Assembly: GCF_004345725.1 (NCBI RefSeq) | Contig: NZ_SLXG01000020.1 | Span: 1-48,719 of the forward strand | Direction of reading: 5' to 3' | DNA length: 48,719 nucleotides | Origin: Crenobacter luteus | GTDB lineage: Bacteria; Pseudomonadota; Gammaproteobacteria; Burkholderiales; Chromobacteriaceae | Part shown: in pieces, positions 24,943 through 33,382 of the stretch | How the letters are laid out: each line of letters opens with the position of its first letter | Position numbering within the stretch: position 1 is the first letter of the stretch | The notes under the pieces: generated by a model | The model's database searches: none | What the model saw: the letters and a program-made list of their open reading frames with translations, nothing else | Told to the model about the DNA's origin: nothing | Program-made: the position numbers and the translations under genes

Positions 24943-26652
24943 ATGCACGACAGCCACGACGCGCCGCACGGTTTCTGGACCCGCTACGTGTTCAGCCAGG
25001 ACCACAAGGTGATCGCCATCCAGTACACGGTCACCGCGCTCGCCGTCGGCCTCGTCGGTCTGGTGCTGTCCAATCTGATGCGGCTGCAGCTCGGCTTTCC
25101 CGGCCACTTCGACTTCATCGACGCCAACCGCTACTACCAGTCGCTTACCCAGCACGGCATGATCATGGTGGTCTACCTGCTGACCGCGATCTTGCTCGGC
25201 GGCTTCGGCAACTACCTGATCCCGCTGATGATAGGCGCGCGCGACATGGTGTTCCCCTTCCTGAACATGCTGTCCTACTGGGTCTACCTGGTCGCGGTGC
25301 TGGTGCTGCTGGCAAGCTTCGTCGTGCCGGGCGGCCCGACCGGCGCGGGCTGGACCCTCTATCCGCCGCAGTCCATCCTGCCCGGCACGCCGGGCGCCGA
25401 CTGGGGCATCATCCTGATGCTGGTGTCGCTGCTGATCTTCATCGTCGCGGCGACCATGGGCGGGCTCAACTATGTGACCACGGTGCTGCAGGCGCGCGCC
25501 GAGGGCATGACGCTGTTCCGCCTGCCGCTGACGGTGTGGGGCATCTTCATGGCGACCATCCTGGCGCTGTTCGCCTTCCCGGCGCTGTTCGTCAGCGGGG
25601 TGATGCTGCTGTTCGACAAGGTGCTCGGCACCAGCTTCTTCATGCCGGCCATCGTGTCGATGGGTCAGCCGCTCGCCTACGAGGGCGGCAGCCCGCTGCT
25701 GTTCCAGCACCTCTTTTGGTTCTTCGGCCATCCCGAGGTCTACATCGTCGCGCTGCCGGCCTTCGGCATCGTGTCGGACCTGATCAGCACGCACGCGAGG
25801 AAGAACATCTTCGGCTACCGGATGATGGTGTGGGCCATCGTCGCGATCGGCGTCCTGAGCGTCGTGGTGTGGGCGCACCACATGTTCGTCAGCGGCATGA
25901 ACCCGGCTTTCGGCTTTTTCTTCGCGGTGACCACGCTGATCATCGCGGTGCCGACAGCGATCAAGGTCTACAACTGGCTCTTGACGCTATGGCGCGGCGA
26001 CATCCATCTGACGGTGCCGATGCTGTTCGCGCTCGGCTTCATCAGCATGTTCGCGATCGGCGGGCTGACCGGCCTTTTCCTCGGCAACGTCAGCGTCGAC
26101 ATCCCGCTGTCCGACACCTACTTCGTCGTCGCGCACTTCCACATGGTGATGGGCGTCGCGCCCATCCTGGTGATCTTCGGCGGCATCTACCACTGGTTTC
26201 CCAAGGTCAGCGGCCGGATGATGAACGACACGCTCGGCCGCTGGCACTTCTGGCTGACCTTCGTCGGCGCCTACGCGATCTTCTTCCCGATGCACTACCT
26301 CGGCTTTCTCGGCATGCCGCGGCGCTATTACGCCTACGAGAACTACGCCTTTATTCCCGAGTCGGCGCACACGCTGAACGCCTTCATCACGGTCGCGGCG
26401 CTCGTGGTCGCCGCGGCGCAGCTGCTGTTCCTGTTCAACCTGGCCTGGAGCGCCCGGCGCGGTCGGCTGGCCTCGGCCAACCCCTGGGGCGCGACGACGC
26501 TCGAGTGGCAGACGCCCGACACGCCGCCCGGTCACGGCAACTGGGGGGCGCAGGTGCCGGTGGTGCACCGCTGGGCCTACGAGTTCAGTCCACCCGGACA
26601 GGCGCGCGACTTCGTGCCGCAGAACGCGCCGCCCGACGCGCCGGTTGAATGA
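24943..26652 (+). CDS. coxA: Cytochrome c oxidase subunit I
   Basis: The 569-residue catalytic heme-copper subunit (12 or more helices). Key ligands are visible: QHGMIMVVYL (low-spin heme His), WFFGHPEVY (CuB His and cross-linked Tyr, with the Glu proton residue absent in this spacing), VWAHHMF (CuB His pair) and VAHFHMVMG (heme ligands). GGCGNYLIPL-type helix 2 is present as GGFGNYLIPL. It reduces oxygen to water and pumps protons. ATG 24943 follows AGGGAGG. Start of the next gene lies 11 bases after the stop. Confidence 0.96.
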   Translation: MHDSHDAPHGFWTRYVFSQDHKVIAIQYTVTALAVGLVGLVLSNLMRLQLGFPGHFDFIDANRYYQSLTQHGMIMVVYLLTAILLGGFGNYLIPLMIGARDMVFPFLNMLSYWVYLVAVLVLLASFVVPGGPTGAGWTLYPPQSILPGTPGADWGIILMLVSLLIFIVAATMGGLNYVTTVLQARAEGMTLFRLPLTVWGIFMATILALFAFPALFVSGVMLLFDKVLGTSFFMPAIVSMGQPLAYEGGSPLLFQHLFWFFGHPEVYIVALPAFGIVSDLISTHARKNIFGYRMMVWAIVAIGVLSVVVWAHHMFVSGMNPAFGFFFAVTTLIIAVPTAIKVYNWLLTLWRGDIHLTVPMLFALGFISMFAIGGLTGLFLGNVSVDIPLSDTYFVVAHFHMVMGVAPILVIFGGIYHWFPKVSGRMMNDTLGRWHFWLTFVGAYAIFFPMHYLGFLGMPRRYYAYENYAFIPESAHTLNAFITVAALVVAAAQLLFLFNLAWSARRGRLASANPWGATTLEWQTPDTPPGHGNWGAQVPVVHRWAYEFSPPGQARDFVPQNAPPDAPVE

Positions 26653-26663
26653 GGAGGGCCGCG

Positions 26664-27233
26664 ATGGAAGCGTCTATCGACCTGGCAAGGCCGGCGCGGC
26701 CGGCGACGGCGCGCGTCGCGGTATGGCTGTTGCTCGGCGTCGTGTTCGTGCTGTTCGTGCTCTGCCTGCTCGCCTACGCGATGCGCATGCGCCTGGGGGA
26801 CTGGCGCGCGCTGCCATTGCCGTGGCAGCTGAACGTCTCCACCGCTATGCTGATTCTGAGTAGCGCCTCGCTGCAGTGGGCGAGTGTGGCGGCACGGCGC
26901 GGCGGGCGGTGCGCAAGAGGCGCGCTGTTTGCCGCCTTCGTGTTCGCCGCGGCCTTCCTCGCCGCGCAGGCCTGGGCGTGGCAGGCGCTGGTGGCGCAAG
27001 GCCGGCTTGCCTCGGCCAACCCTTCCAACGGCTTCTTCTTCCTGCTGACCGGCCTGCACGCCCTGCACGTGCTCGGCGGCATCGTCGCGCTGCTGCTTGC
27101 CGGTCGGCGGGGTGAGCGGCTTGGCCTGTGCGCGCTCTACTGGCACGGTTTGCTGGCGGTGTGGTTGCTGCTTTACGCGACGATGGCCTGGCTGACGCCC
27201 GCCATCGTCGACTTCATCTGCGGCGTAGCCTGA
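26664..27233 (+). CDS. Cytochrome c oxidase subunit III-like protein, first paralogue
   Basis: A 189-residue protein with five hydrophobic helices. The FFFLLTGLHALHVLGGIVALL segment and the terminal YWHGLLAVWLLLY are subunit III signatures, parallel to the next gene. ATG 26664 follows GAGGAGGG by 6 bases; an upstream ATG at 26649 overlaps coxA and lacks a site. Two subunit III-type genes in tandem are seen in some proteobacterial caa3 operons; whether both are in one complex is unknown. Confidence 0.8.
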   Translation: MEASIDLARPARPATARVAVWLLLGVVFVLFVLCLLAYAMRMRLGDWRALPLPWQLNVSTAMLILSSASLQWASVAARRGGRCARGALFAAFVFAAAFLAAQAWAWQALVAQGRLASANPSNGFFFLLTGLHALHVLGGIVALLLAGRRGERLGLCALYWHGLLAVWLLLYATMAWLTPAIVDFICGVA

Positions 27234-27261
27234 ACAGGCAGCCGCGCGGGAGGTGGACGAG

Positions 27262-27945
27262 ATGGCGCACGAGAGCTCGGACAGTCCATTGGGCACGACG
27301 GCGTGGCGGGACTTCGTCGCCGACTGGTCGGCCGACCGGGTCGCGTTCAGGGTGCCGTGGGGCAAGGCGATGATGTGGCTGTTCCTCGTCAGCGACACCT
27401 TCGTGTTCAGCTGTTTTCTCGTCGCCTACATGACGGTGCGCACCTCGACGCCGGTGGCGTGGCCGAACGCCAGCGAGGTGTTCGCGCTGACGATAGGCGG
27501 CGTCGAGCTGCCGCTGATCCTGATCGCGATCATGACCTTCGTGCTGATCAGCAGCAGCGGCACGATGGCGATGGCGGTGCGCGCCGCCGCGCTCGGCCGG
27601 CGGCGCGAGGCCGGTATGCTGGTGTTGCTCACCGCCGCGCTCGGCGCGTCCTTCGTCGGCATGCAGGCTTTCGAATGGAGCAAGCTGATCGTCGAGGAAG
27701 GCATCCGTCCGTGGGGCAACCCGCTCGGCGCGCCGCAGTTTGGCGCGGCCTTCTTCACCATCACCGGTTTTCACGGCCTGCACGTGTCGGCGGGCGTGCT
27801 CTACCTGCTCGTCGTCGCGATCCGGCTGCTGACGCGGGGCGCGGCGGCGGCCGACGGCGGGCAGGGCGTCGAGATCGCCGGACTCTACTGGCACTTCGTC
27901 GACCTCGTCTGGGTGTTCATCTTCGCGTTTTTCTATCTGTGGTGA
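27262..27945 (+). CDS. coxC: Cytochrome c oxidase subunit III, second paralogue
   Basis: A 227-residue membrane protein: WGKAMMWLFLVSDTFVFSCFL in helix 1, ASFVGMQAFEWSKLI, TGFHGLHVSAGVLYLL and WHFVDLVWVFIFAFFYLW at the end, all typical of heme-copper oxidase subunit III. ATG 27262 has GGAGG 8 bases upstream; the GTG at 27253 lies inside that site. Subunit III stabilises proton uptake in subunit I. Fourth gene of the operon. Confidence 0.93.
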   Translation: MAHESSDSPLGTTAWRDFVADWSADRVAFRVPWGKAMMWLFLVSDTFVFSCFLVAYMTVRTSTPVAWPNASEVFALTIGGVELPLILIAIMTFVLISSSGTMAMAVRAAALGRRREAGMLVLLTAALGASFVGMQAFEWSKLIVEEGIRPWGNPLGAPQFGAAFFTITGFHGLHVSAGVLYLLVVAIRLLTRGAAAADGGQGVEIAGLYWHFVDLVWVFIFAFFYLW

Positions 27946-27955
27946 GGGAGGGGCG

Positions 27956-28345
27956 ATGGACGCGCTATCCCCGTCGGCGGGCGGCCACGGCCAGCAGCAC
28001 CCGATCGGCGTCTACCTGAAGGTGTGGGGGCTGCTGTTCGTGCTCAGCACGCTCTCTTACCTGGTCGACTATTTCCACGTCGGCGGCGTGCTGCGCTGGG
28101 CCTTGATCGTCGCCTTCATGCTCGCCAAGGCGGGGTTGATCGTCGCGGTCTTCATGCACATGAGATGGGAGCGGCGCGCGCTCCTGGTGGCGGTGCTGCT
28201 GCCGCCGCTATGCCTTCTGGTGTTGGCCGGTCTGATGTGGGCCGAAGCCGAGCACACGCGGCAGACGCGCAACGTCTACTTCGTCGCCGAGTCGGGCGCT
28301 GCCGGGCATGGGGCGGCGGACAAGGCGGACGGCGCGGCGCGATGA
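27956..28345 (+). CDS. Cytochrome c oxidase subunit IV (prokaryotic)
   Basis: A 129-residue protein with three helices (VWGLLFVLSTLSYLVDYF, ALIVAFMLAKAGLIVAVFMHM, LLVAVLLPPLCLLVLAGLMW). The LAKAGLIVAVFMHMRWE stretch is the signature of the small bacterial subunit IV of caa3/bo3-type oxidases, an assembly and stability subunit. GGGAGGGG lies just ahead of the ATG. Last gene before the terminator at 28372. Confidence 0.85.
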   Translation: MDALSPSAGGHGQQHPIGVYLKVWGLLFVLSTLSYLVDYFHVGGVLRWALIVAFMLAKAGLIVAVFMHMRWERRALLVAVLLPPLCLLVLAGLMWAEAEHTRQTRNVYFVAESGAAGHGAADKADGAAR

Positions 28346-28371
28346 GCGCGCCGGCGGGGATGGCGGATGCG

Positions 28372-28399
28372 AAAAAGCCAGCGCATGCGCTGGCTTTTT
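28372..28399. terminator. Bidirectional terminator between the oxidase operon and the tRNA cluster
   Basis: AAAAAGCCAGC and GCTGGCTTTTT pair around GCATGC. It closes the oxidase operon on the plus strand and the tRNA cluster on the minus strand. Confidence 0.9.
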
Positions 28400-28408
28400 C
28401 GTTGAAGT

Positions 28409-28483
28409 TGGCGTCCCCACGGGGAATCGAACCCCGGCTACCGCCGTGAAAGGGCGGTGTTCTAACCGCTAAACTATAGGGAC
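28409..28483 (-). tRNA. tRNA-Glu(TTC), last in the cluster
   Basis: 75 bases with encoded CCA; anticodon loop CTTTCAC (TTC), anticodon stem CCGCC/GGCGG. It differs from the other two Glu genes in D arm and anticodon stem but reads the same codons. Confidence 0.95.
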
Positions 28484-28489
28484 TGATTG

Positions 28490-28566
28490 TGGCGCACCCG
28501 GAGCGATTCGAACGCCCGACCCTCTGGTTCGTAGCCAGATACTCTATCCAACTGAGCTACGGGTGC
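28490..28566 (-). tRNA. tRNA-Arg(ACG)
   Basis: 77 bases with encoded CCA; acceptor GCACCCG/CGGGTGC, anticodon loop CTACGAA (ACG, expected to be deaminated to ICG). Two bases separate it from the next gene upstream. Confidence 0.95.
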
Positions 28567-28568
28567 GC

Positions 28569-28644
28569 TGGCGTCCCCACGGGGATTCGAACCCCGGTAC
28601 CTACCGTGAAAGGGTAGTGTCCTAGGCCTCTAGACGATGGGGAC
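28569..28644 (-). tRNA. tRNA-Glu(TTC), second
   Basis: 76 bases with encoded CCA; acceptor GTCCCCA/TGGGGAC, anticodon loop CTTTCAC, stem CTACC/GGTAG. Identical by eye to the copy at 28757. Confidence 0.95.
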
Positions 28645-28669
28645 GTCGTGCTTCTCTTTCGAGAAACGG

Positions 28670-28745
<76 letters not shown>

Positions 28746-28756
28746 ACGAAACTTGT

Positions 28757-28832
28757 TGGCGTCCCCACGGGGATTCGAACCCCGGTACCTACCGTGAAAG
28801 GGTAGTGTCCTAGGCCTCTAGACGATGGGGAC
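28757..28832 (-). tRNA. tRNA-Glu(TTC), first
   Basis: 76 bases with encoded CCA, anticodon TTC; identical by eye to the gene at 28569. Forms a tandem Ala-Glu unit with its neighbour. Confidence 0.95.
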
Positions 28833-28890
28833 ACGTCAAAACTTACTTCACCGCGCCAGGCTTCGTCACTGCCTGCCGCGTCAAATCCGG

Positions 28891-28966
<76 letters not shown>

Positions 28967-29007
28967 ACGGGCATTTGCGTTACGGTCTGTTTCGCAAGTG
29001 GAGGCGG

Positions 29008-29036
29008 ATTATAGGGAGCGATTTCGGGCTTGTAAA
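29008..29036 (-). promoter_or_regulatory. Sigma-70 promoter of the tRNA cluster
   Basis: TTTACA (-35, 29036-29031) and TATAAT (-10, 29013-29008) on the minus strand, spacer exactly 17 bases. A perfect -10 fits a strong stable-RNA promoter. Confidence 0.88.
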
Positions 29037-29071
29037 GGGGGTTTTGCAAAAAATATGAAGGCCGGCTCGGT

Positions 29072-29077
29072 TATAAT
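29072..29077 (+). promoter_or_regulatory. -10 box of the hpn operon
   Basis: TATAAT 30 bases before the hpnC start, set between two GGCCGGC words. No good -35 at the normal distance (nearest is TTGCAA with a 22-base gap), so an activator or weak promoter is likely. Confidence 0.5.
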
Positions 29078-29106
29078 GGCCGGCTTCGGGTTTTGGGGTT
29101 TTGACG

Positions 29107-29919
29107 ATGGGCGTCGGCCATTACGAGAACTTCCCGGTCGGCTCGCTCGCCTTGCCGCGCCGGTTGCGCCGTCCGGTGCACGCGATCTACCGCTTCGCGC
29201 GCACCGCCGACGACATCGCCGACGAGGGCGACGCGACGACGGAGCAAAGGTTGGCCGAGCTTTCCGCCCTGTCGGCCGAGCTCGACCGCATCGGACGGGG
29301 CGAGGTGCCGCAGACCGCGCTGATGCGCGAGCTGGCCGATGCGATCGCCGCGCACCGGCTGCCGCTGCAGCCCTTTTACGATCTGCTGTCGGCGTTCCGC
29401 CAGGACGTGGTGAAGACGCGCTACGCGAACTTCGCCGAGCTGGTCGACTACTGCCGCCGCTCGGCCAACCCGGTCGGCCGGCTGATGCTGGCGCTTTACG
29501 GCGAGACCGATCCGAAGAGCGTCGCGATGAGCGACGGCATCTGCACCGCCTTGCAGCTGATCAACTTCTGGCAGGACGTCGCGATCGACTGGAAGAAGGG
29601 GCGCGTCTACCTGCCGCAGGACGACCTGGCCAAATTCCGCATCCGCGAGGAGCAGATCGCCGCCGGCGATACCGGCGGGCTGTGGCGCGCGCTGATGCTG
29701 AAAGAGATCGAGCGCGCCCGCGCGATGCTGGCCGCCGGCGCGCCGCTGGGGCGCAAGCTCAAGGGCCGCATCGGCTTCGAACTGCGCATGATCGTGCTCG
29801 GCGGCGAGCGCATCCTGAAAAAACTGCACGAATCGGGCGGCGACGTGTTCGGCCAACGCCCCGTGCTCACCTGGCGCGACTGGGGCTACATCGTGTGGCG
29901 CGCCGTGCGGGCGAAATAG
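29107..29919 (+). CDS. hpnC: Squalene synthase HpnC (hydroxysqualene synthase)
   Basis: A 270-residue trans-isoprenyl diphosphate synthase-like enzyme. In the HpnCDE route it converts presqualene diphosphate to hydroxysqualene. It opens HYENFPVGSLALPRRLRRP, as HpnC proteins do, and has the aspartate-rich motifs RTADDIADE (about 37-45) and NFWQDVAIDWKKGRVYLP (about 157-174). ATG 29107 is taken by homology; a TTG lies two codons upstream and no clear ribosome site is seen. First gene of hpnCDE, feeding squalene to hopanoid or related lipid synthesis (cyclase not in the window). Confidence 0.93.
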   Translation: MGVGHYENFPVGSLALPRRLRRPVHAIYRFARTADDIADEGDATTEQRLAELSALSAELDRIGRGEVPQTALMRELADAIAAHRLPLQPFYDLLSAFRQDVVKTRYANFAELVDYCRRSANPVGRLMLALYGETDPKSVAMSDGICTALQLINFWQDVAIDWKKGRVYLPQDDLAKFRIREEQIAAGDTGGLWRALMLKEIERARAMLAAGAPLGRKLKGRIGFELRMIVLGGERILKKLHESGGDVFGQRPVLTWRDWGYIVWRAVRAK

Positions 29920-29961
29920 GCGCGGTCCGACGCAACCGCAACAAGAGACAAGGAGTGGCGC

Positions 29962-30807
29962 GTGACGCCAGACGAGTACTGCGAGGACAAGGCCGCCCGG
30001 AGCGGCTCCAGTTTCTATTACAGCTTCCGCTTCCTGCCCGAGCCGCAGCGGCGCGCGCTGACCGCGCTGTACGCGTATTGCCGCGAGGTTGACGACGTCG
30101 TCGACGAGTGCAAGGACGAGGCGGTGGCGCGCGCCAAGCTCGCCTGGTGGCGGCTGGAATTGTCGAGGCTTTACACCGGTAGCCCCAACCATCCGGTGAC
30201 GCGCGCGCTGGCGCCGCATATCGAGGCTTTCGACCTGCCCGAGGCGTGGTTCCTCGAGATCGTCGACGGCATGGAGATGGACCTCGACTACGCGCGCTAC
30301 GCGAGCTTTGCCGACCTCTTGCTGTACTGCCACCGCGTCGCCGGCGTGGTCGGCCAGCTGTCGGCGCAGATCTTCGGCTACAGCGACCGCCAGACGCTCA
30401 AGTACGCGCACGAGCTCGGCATCGCCTTCCAGCTGACCAACATCATCCGCGACGTCGGCGAGGACGCGCGCCGCGGCCGCATCTACCTGCCGGTCGACGA
30501 GCTCGAGCGCTTCAACGTGCCGGCCGCCGACATCCAGCACTACCGCGAGACCGACGCGTTCAAGGCGCTGATGGCGTTCCAGATCGAGCGCGCCGAGGAC
30601 TACTACCGGCGCGCGTGGGAGCTGCTGCCGGCGGTGGACCGCAAGCCGCAGAAGGTCGGCCTCGTGATGGCGGCGATTTACCGCGCGACCCTGGCCGAGA
30701 TCAAGCTCGACGGCCCGGCCAAGGTGCTCAACCAGCGCCTGTCGCTGACGCCGCTGCGCAAATTGTGGCTCGCCTGGAAGACGGCGACCTTCGGCTACAA
30801 GGCGTGA
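29962..30807 (+). CDS. hpnD: Presqualene diphosphate synthase HpnD
   Basis: A 281-residue paralogue of HpnC that condenses two farnesyl diphosphates to presqualene diphosphate. Motifs: SFYYSFRFLP, the first DxxxD as REVDDVVDE (about 42-50), NIIRDVGEDARRGRIYLP (about 158-175) with the second. GTG start at 29962 has AAGGAG 6 bases upstream. Its stop overlaps the hpnE start (GTGA). Confidence 0.95.
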   Translation: MTPDEYCEDKAARSGSSFYYSFRFLPEPQRRALTALYAYCREVDDVVDECKDEAVARAKLAWWRLELSRLYTGSPNHPVTRALAPHIEAFDLPEAWFLEIVDGMEMDLDYARYASFADLLLYCHRVAGVVGQLSAQIFGYSDRQTLKYAHELGIAFQLTNIIRDVGEDARRGRIYLPVDELERFNVPAADIQHYRETDAFKALMAFQIERAEDYYRRAWELLPAVDRKPQKVGLVMAAIYRATLAEIKLDGPAKVLNQRLSLTPLRKLWLAWKTATFGYKA

Positions 30808-32084
30808 GCCGGCCGCGTGTCGCCGTGATCGGCGCCGGCTGGGCGGGGCTGGCCGCCGCGGTCGAGCTCGCGCCGCTGGCCGAGCTGACGGTGTTCGAGG
30901 CCGGTCGCGTCGCGGGGGGCAGGGCGCGCGCCGTCGACGCCGACGGCGTCGCGCTCGACAACGGCCAGCACATCCTGATCGGCGCCTACCGCGAATGCCT
31001 GCGCTTGATGCGCGCGGTCGGCATCGACCCGGACGCGGTCTTGCTGCGCCTGCCGCTGCAGTGGCGGCAGGCCGACGGCGTCGCGATGCGCTGCCCGGGC
31101 CTGCCGGCGCCGTGGCACCTGGCGGCGGGGCTGGCGTTCGCGCGCGGCTGGCGCTGGCGCGACAAGCTCGCGCTCGCGCTCGCCTTGTCGTCGCTCAAGA
31201 AAGACAACTGGCGGGTGGACGACGCGCTGACCGTCGCCGAGTGGCTGGCCGCGCTCGGCCAACCCGCGCGGCTCATCGACACCTTCTGGCGGCCGCTGGT
31301 GCTCTCCGGCATGAACACGCCGCTGGCGCGCGCGTCGATGGCAGCCTGCGCGGCGATGCTGCGCGACAGCCTCGGCGCCAGCCGCGCCGACGGCGAGCTG
31401 CTGCTGCCCCGAACCGACCTCTCCCGCCTGTTCCCGACGCCGGCGTTGCGCTGGCTGGCGGAGCGGGGCGCGACGCTCCGGCTCGGTCGGCGCGTCGGCC
31501 GGCTCGACGCGCGAGCCGGCGGCGTGACGGTCGACGGCGAGGCGTTCGACGCGGCGGTGCTGGCGGTCGCGCCCTACCACGCGGTGAAGCTGACCGTGCC
31601 CTTGCCGTGGCACGACGAGGTCAAGCGTTGGCGTTTCGAGCCGATATACACCGTATACCTGCGTTTCGCGCGCGCGCCGCGCCTGCCGTCCCCGATCACC
31701 GGGCTGGCGCGCGGCACCGCGCACTGGCTGTTCGACAAGGGCGCGCTGACCGGCGACGCCGGCTGGCTTGCCGCCGTGGTCAGCGCGGCCGGCGAGTTGG
31801 CCGAGGCCGCGCACGGCGAGGTCGTCGCGCGCGTGCTGGCCGACCTGCGCGGCGTCGACCCGACGCTCGGCCAACCCTTGCAGGCGCGCGTGATCGCCGA
31901 AAAGCGCGCCACCTTCGCCGCCGAGCCCGGCCGGTGCCGCCCGGACGTGCGGCTCGCGATACAATACGCTTACCTGGCCGGAGACTGGATGCATCCGGAG
32001 TACCCGGCCACGCTGGAAGGCGCGGTGCAAAGCGGCGTGACCGCCGCCCGCGCCCTGATCGACGACTTGGGCTTAAGTGCATGA
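30804..32084 (+). CDS. hpnE: Hydroxysqualene dehydroxylase HpnE
   Basis: A 426-residue FAD-dependent amine-oxidase-like enzyme that reduces hydroxysqualene to squalene. The dinucleotide fold is at the N-terminus (VAVIGAGWAGLAAAVEL, then E at FEAGRVAGGRAR); NGQHILIGAY follows, and the C-terminal FAD segment is YLAGDWMHPEYPATLEGAVQSG. GTG start at 30804 overlaps the hpnD stop, and its own stop overlaps the following gene (ATGA), so the four genes are translated in sequence. Three dispersed motif copies lie in it (31254, 31797, 31866). Confidence 0.94.
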   Translation: MSRPRVAVIGAGWAGLAAAVELAPLAELTVFEAGRVAGGRARAVDADGVALDNGQHILIGAYRECLRLMRAVGIDPDAVLLRLPLQWRQADGVAMRCPGLPAPWHLAAGLAFARGWRWRDKLALALALSSLKKDNWRVDDALTVAEWLAALGQPARLIDTFWRPLVLSGMNTPLARASMAACAAMLRDSLGASRADGELLLPRTDLSRLFPTPALRWLAERGATLRLGRRVGRLDARAGGVTVDGEAFDAAVLAVAPYHAVKLTVPLPWHDEVKRWRFEPIYTVYLRFARAPRLPSPITGLARGTAHWLFDKGALTGDAGWLAAVVSAAGELAEAAHGEVVARVLADLRGVDPTLGQPLQARVIAEKRATFAAEPGRCRPDVRLAIQYAYLAGDWMHPEYPATLEGAVQSGVTAARALIDDLGLSA

Positions 32085-32839
32085 ACGATAAAGAATTTGG
32101 CGCGAACCGGCTCGACGGCCGCGTGATCCTCGTCACCGGCGCGACGCAGGGCGTCGGCCGCGCGGCGGCGCTCGACTTCGCCCGCCGCGGCGCGACCGTG
32201 GTGCTCTTGGCGCGCAGCCAGCGCAATCTCGAGGCGGTGTACGACGCAATCGTCGCCGCCGGCGGCCCCGAGCCGGTGGCGATCGCGCTCGACCTGTTGA
32301 CCGCCAGCGACGACGAATTCATGAACCTCGCGATGCAGATCAAGCAGACGCTGGGGCGTCTGGACGGCATCCTGCACTCGGCCAACCATTTCTACGCGGC
32401 GTCGCCGCTGGTCGACCAGCGCATCGACGAGTGGATGAATCAGTACCGCATCAACACCGTCGCGCCGTTCGCGCTGACGCGCGCCTGCCTGCCGCTGTTG
32501 AAGGCGGCGCCGGACGCGTCGGTGCTGTTCGTCGGCGAGACGCACGGCCTGAAGGCCGGCCCGTTCTGGGGCGCGTTCGGCGCGTCCAAGGCCGGCCTCG
32601 TCTACCTGACGCAGGTGGCCGCCAACGAGTGGGACGGGTGGCCGAACCTGCGCGTGAACCTGCTGGTGCCGGGCCCGATCGATTCGCCGTTGCGCACGCG
32701 TACCCACCCGGGCGAGGCCCGGAGCGAGCGCGGCGCGATCGCCGACCTGCTGCCGCACCTGGCGCACTGGCTCGGGCCGGAAAGCGCCGGGCAAAGCGGC
32801 CGGATCGTCGAACTGGACCTGCGCCCGCGGCGGGACTGA
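32081..32839 (+). CDS. YciK-like short-chain dehydrogenase with altered catalytic residues
   Basis: A 252-residue Rossmann protein: cofactor motif TGATQGVG (about 20-27), D of ALDLLT, and the structural Asn in YRINTVAP. The usual YxxxK is FGASK here (Tyr to Phe), and the Ser expected 13 residues before it is Glu (in FVGETHG), so both catalytic residues of a normal SDR are missing while Lys remains. It may be a binding protein or use other chemistry. Coupled to hpnE by ATGA overlap, which suggests a link to squalene-derived lipids, though relatives such as YciK have no known role there. Confidence 0.82.
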   Translation: MNDKEFGANRLDGRVILVTGATQGVGRAAALDFARRGATVVLLARSQRNLEAVYDAIVAAGGPEPVAIALDLLTASDDEFMNLAMQIKQTLGRLDGILHSANHFYAASPLVDQRIDEWMNQYRINTVAPFALTRACLPLLKAAPDASVLFVGETHGLKAGPFWGAFGASKAGLVYLTQVAANEWDGWPNLRVNLLVPGPIDSPLRTRTHPGEARSERGAIADLLPHLAHWLGPESAGQSGRIVELDLRPRRD

Positions 32840-32874
32840 CGGGCGCGGCGTGCGAGAAGCGTTAAGGAGGCGAC

Positions 32875-33378
32875 ATGCGTTACGCACTGTGGTGGCCGCT
32901 GCTGGGCCTCTTGGCCGGCTGTAACTGGTTCAACAACGTCACCGGCCTCAGCCACGAGGCCAACAAGGCGATCGGCGCCGCCTGCCGCCAGACCGGTCGC
33001 TCGCTCGAGGCTTGCTACCAGTTGAACCCGGACGCCGACAAGGCGCAGATCTACGCCGGCTGGCGCGAAATGCACGAATACATGGAAAAGCACAAGCTCG
33101 AGACGATGGCGCCCGCCGCGCCGCCGCCCGCGGTCAAGGACGCGGCTTCGGCGCCGCCCAGCAAGCCGGCGCCGTCGGCCGCGCCGCGTGCGCCGCTGAG
33201 CGACGAGGCCGCCGACAAGGCGGCGCAGACCGACCCGCAGGTCGAAGCGGTGCTGTCGGCGATCCGCGCCAAGACGCGCGCGCCGGACGGCGACGCGAGC
33301 GAGCAGGGCCGCCTGCTGAACCTGATCAACGAGCTGAACGACGCGCCGGCGGCCGCCAGGGCCGCGGCCAGCAGCTGA
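32875..33378 (+). CDS. Hypothetical lipoprotein
   Basis: A 167-residue protein with a lipoprotein signal (LLGLLAGC, Cys16 as the lipid attachment site). A short folded part with two more Cys (ACRQTGRSLEACYQLNPDADKAQI) is followed by an Ala/Pro-rich linker (about 78-110) and a helical tail. AAGGAGG precedes the ATG at 32875. Function unknown. It lies 35 bases after the SDR gene and 4 bases before radA. Confidence 0.75.
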   Translation: MRYALWWPLLGLLAGCNWFNNVTGLSHEANKAIGAACRQTGRSLEACYQLNPDADKAQIYAGWREMHEYMEKHKLETMAPAAPPPAVKDAASAPPSKPAPSAAPRAPLSDEAADKAAQTDPQVEAVLSAIRAKTRAPDGDASEQGRLLNLINELNDAPAAARAAASS

Positions 33379-33382
33379 CGCC

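Noticed and set aside
29060-29084. GGCCGGC words on both sides of the hpnC -10 as a terminator or operator.
   Set aside because: GCCGGC is self-complementary and common in this GC-rich sequence; no T run and no further copies support a specific role.
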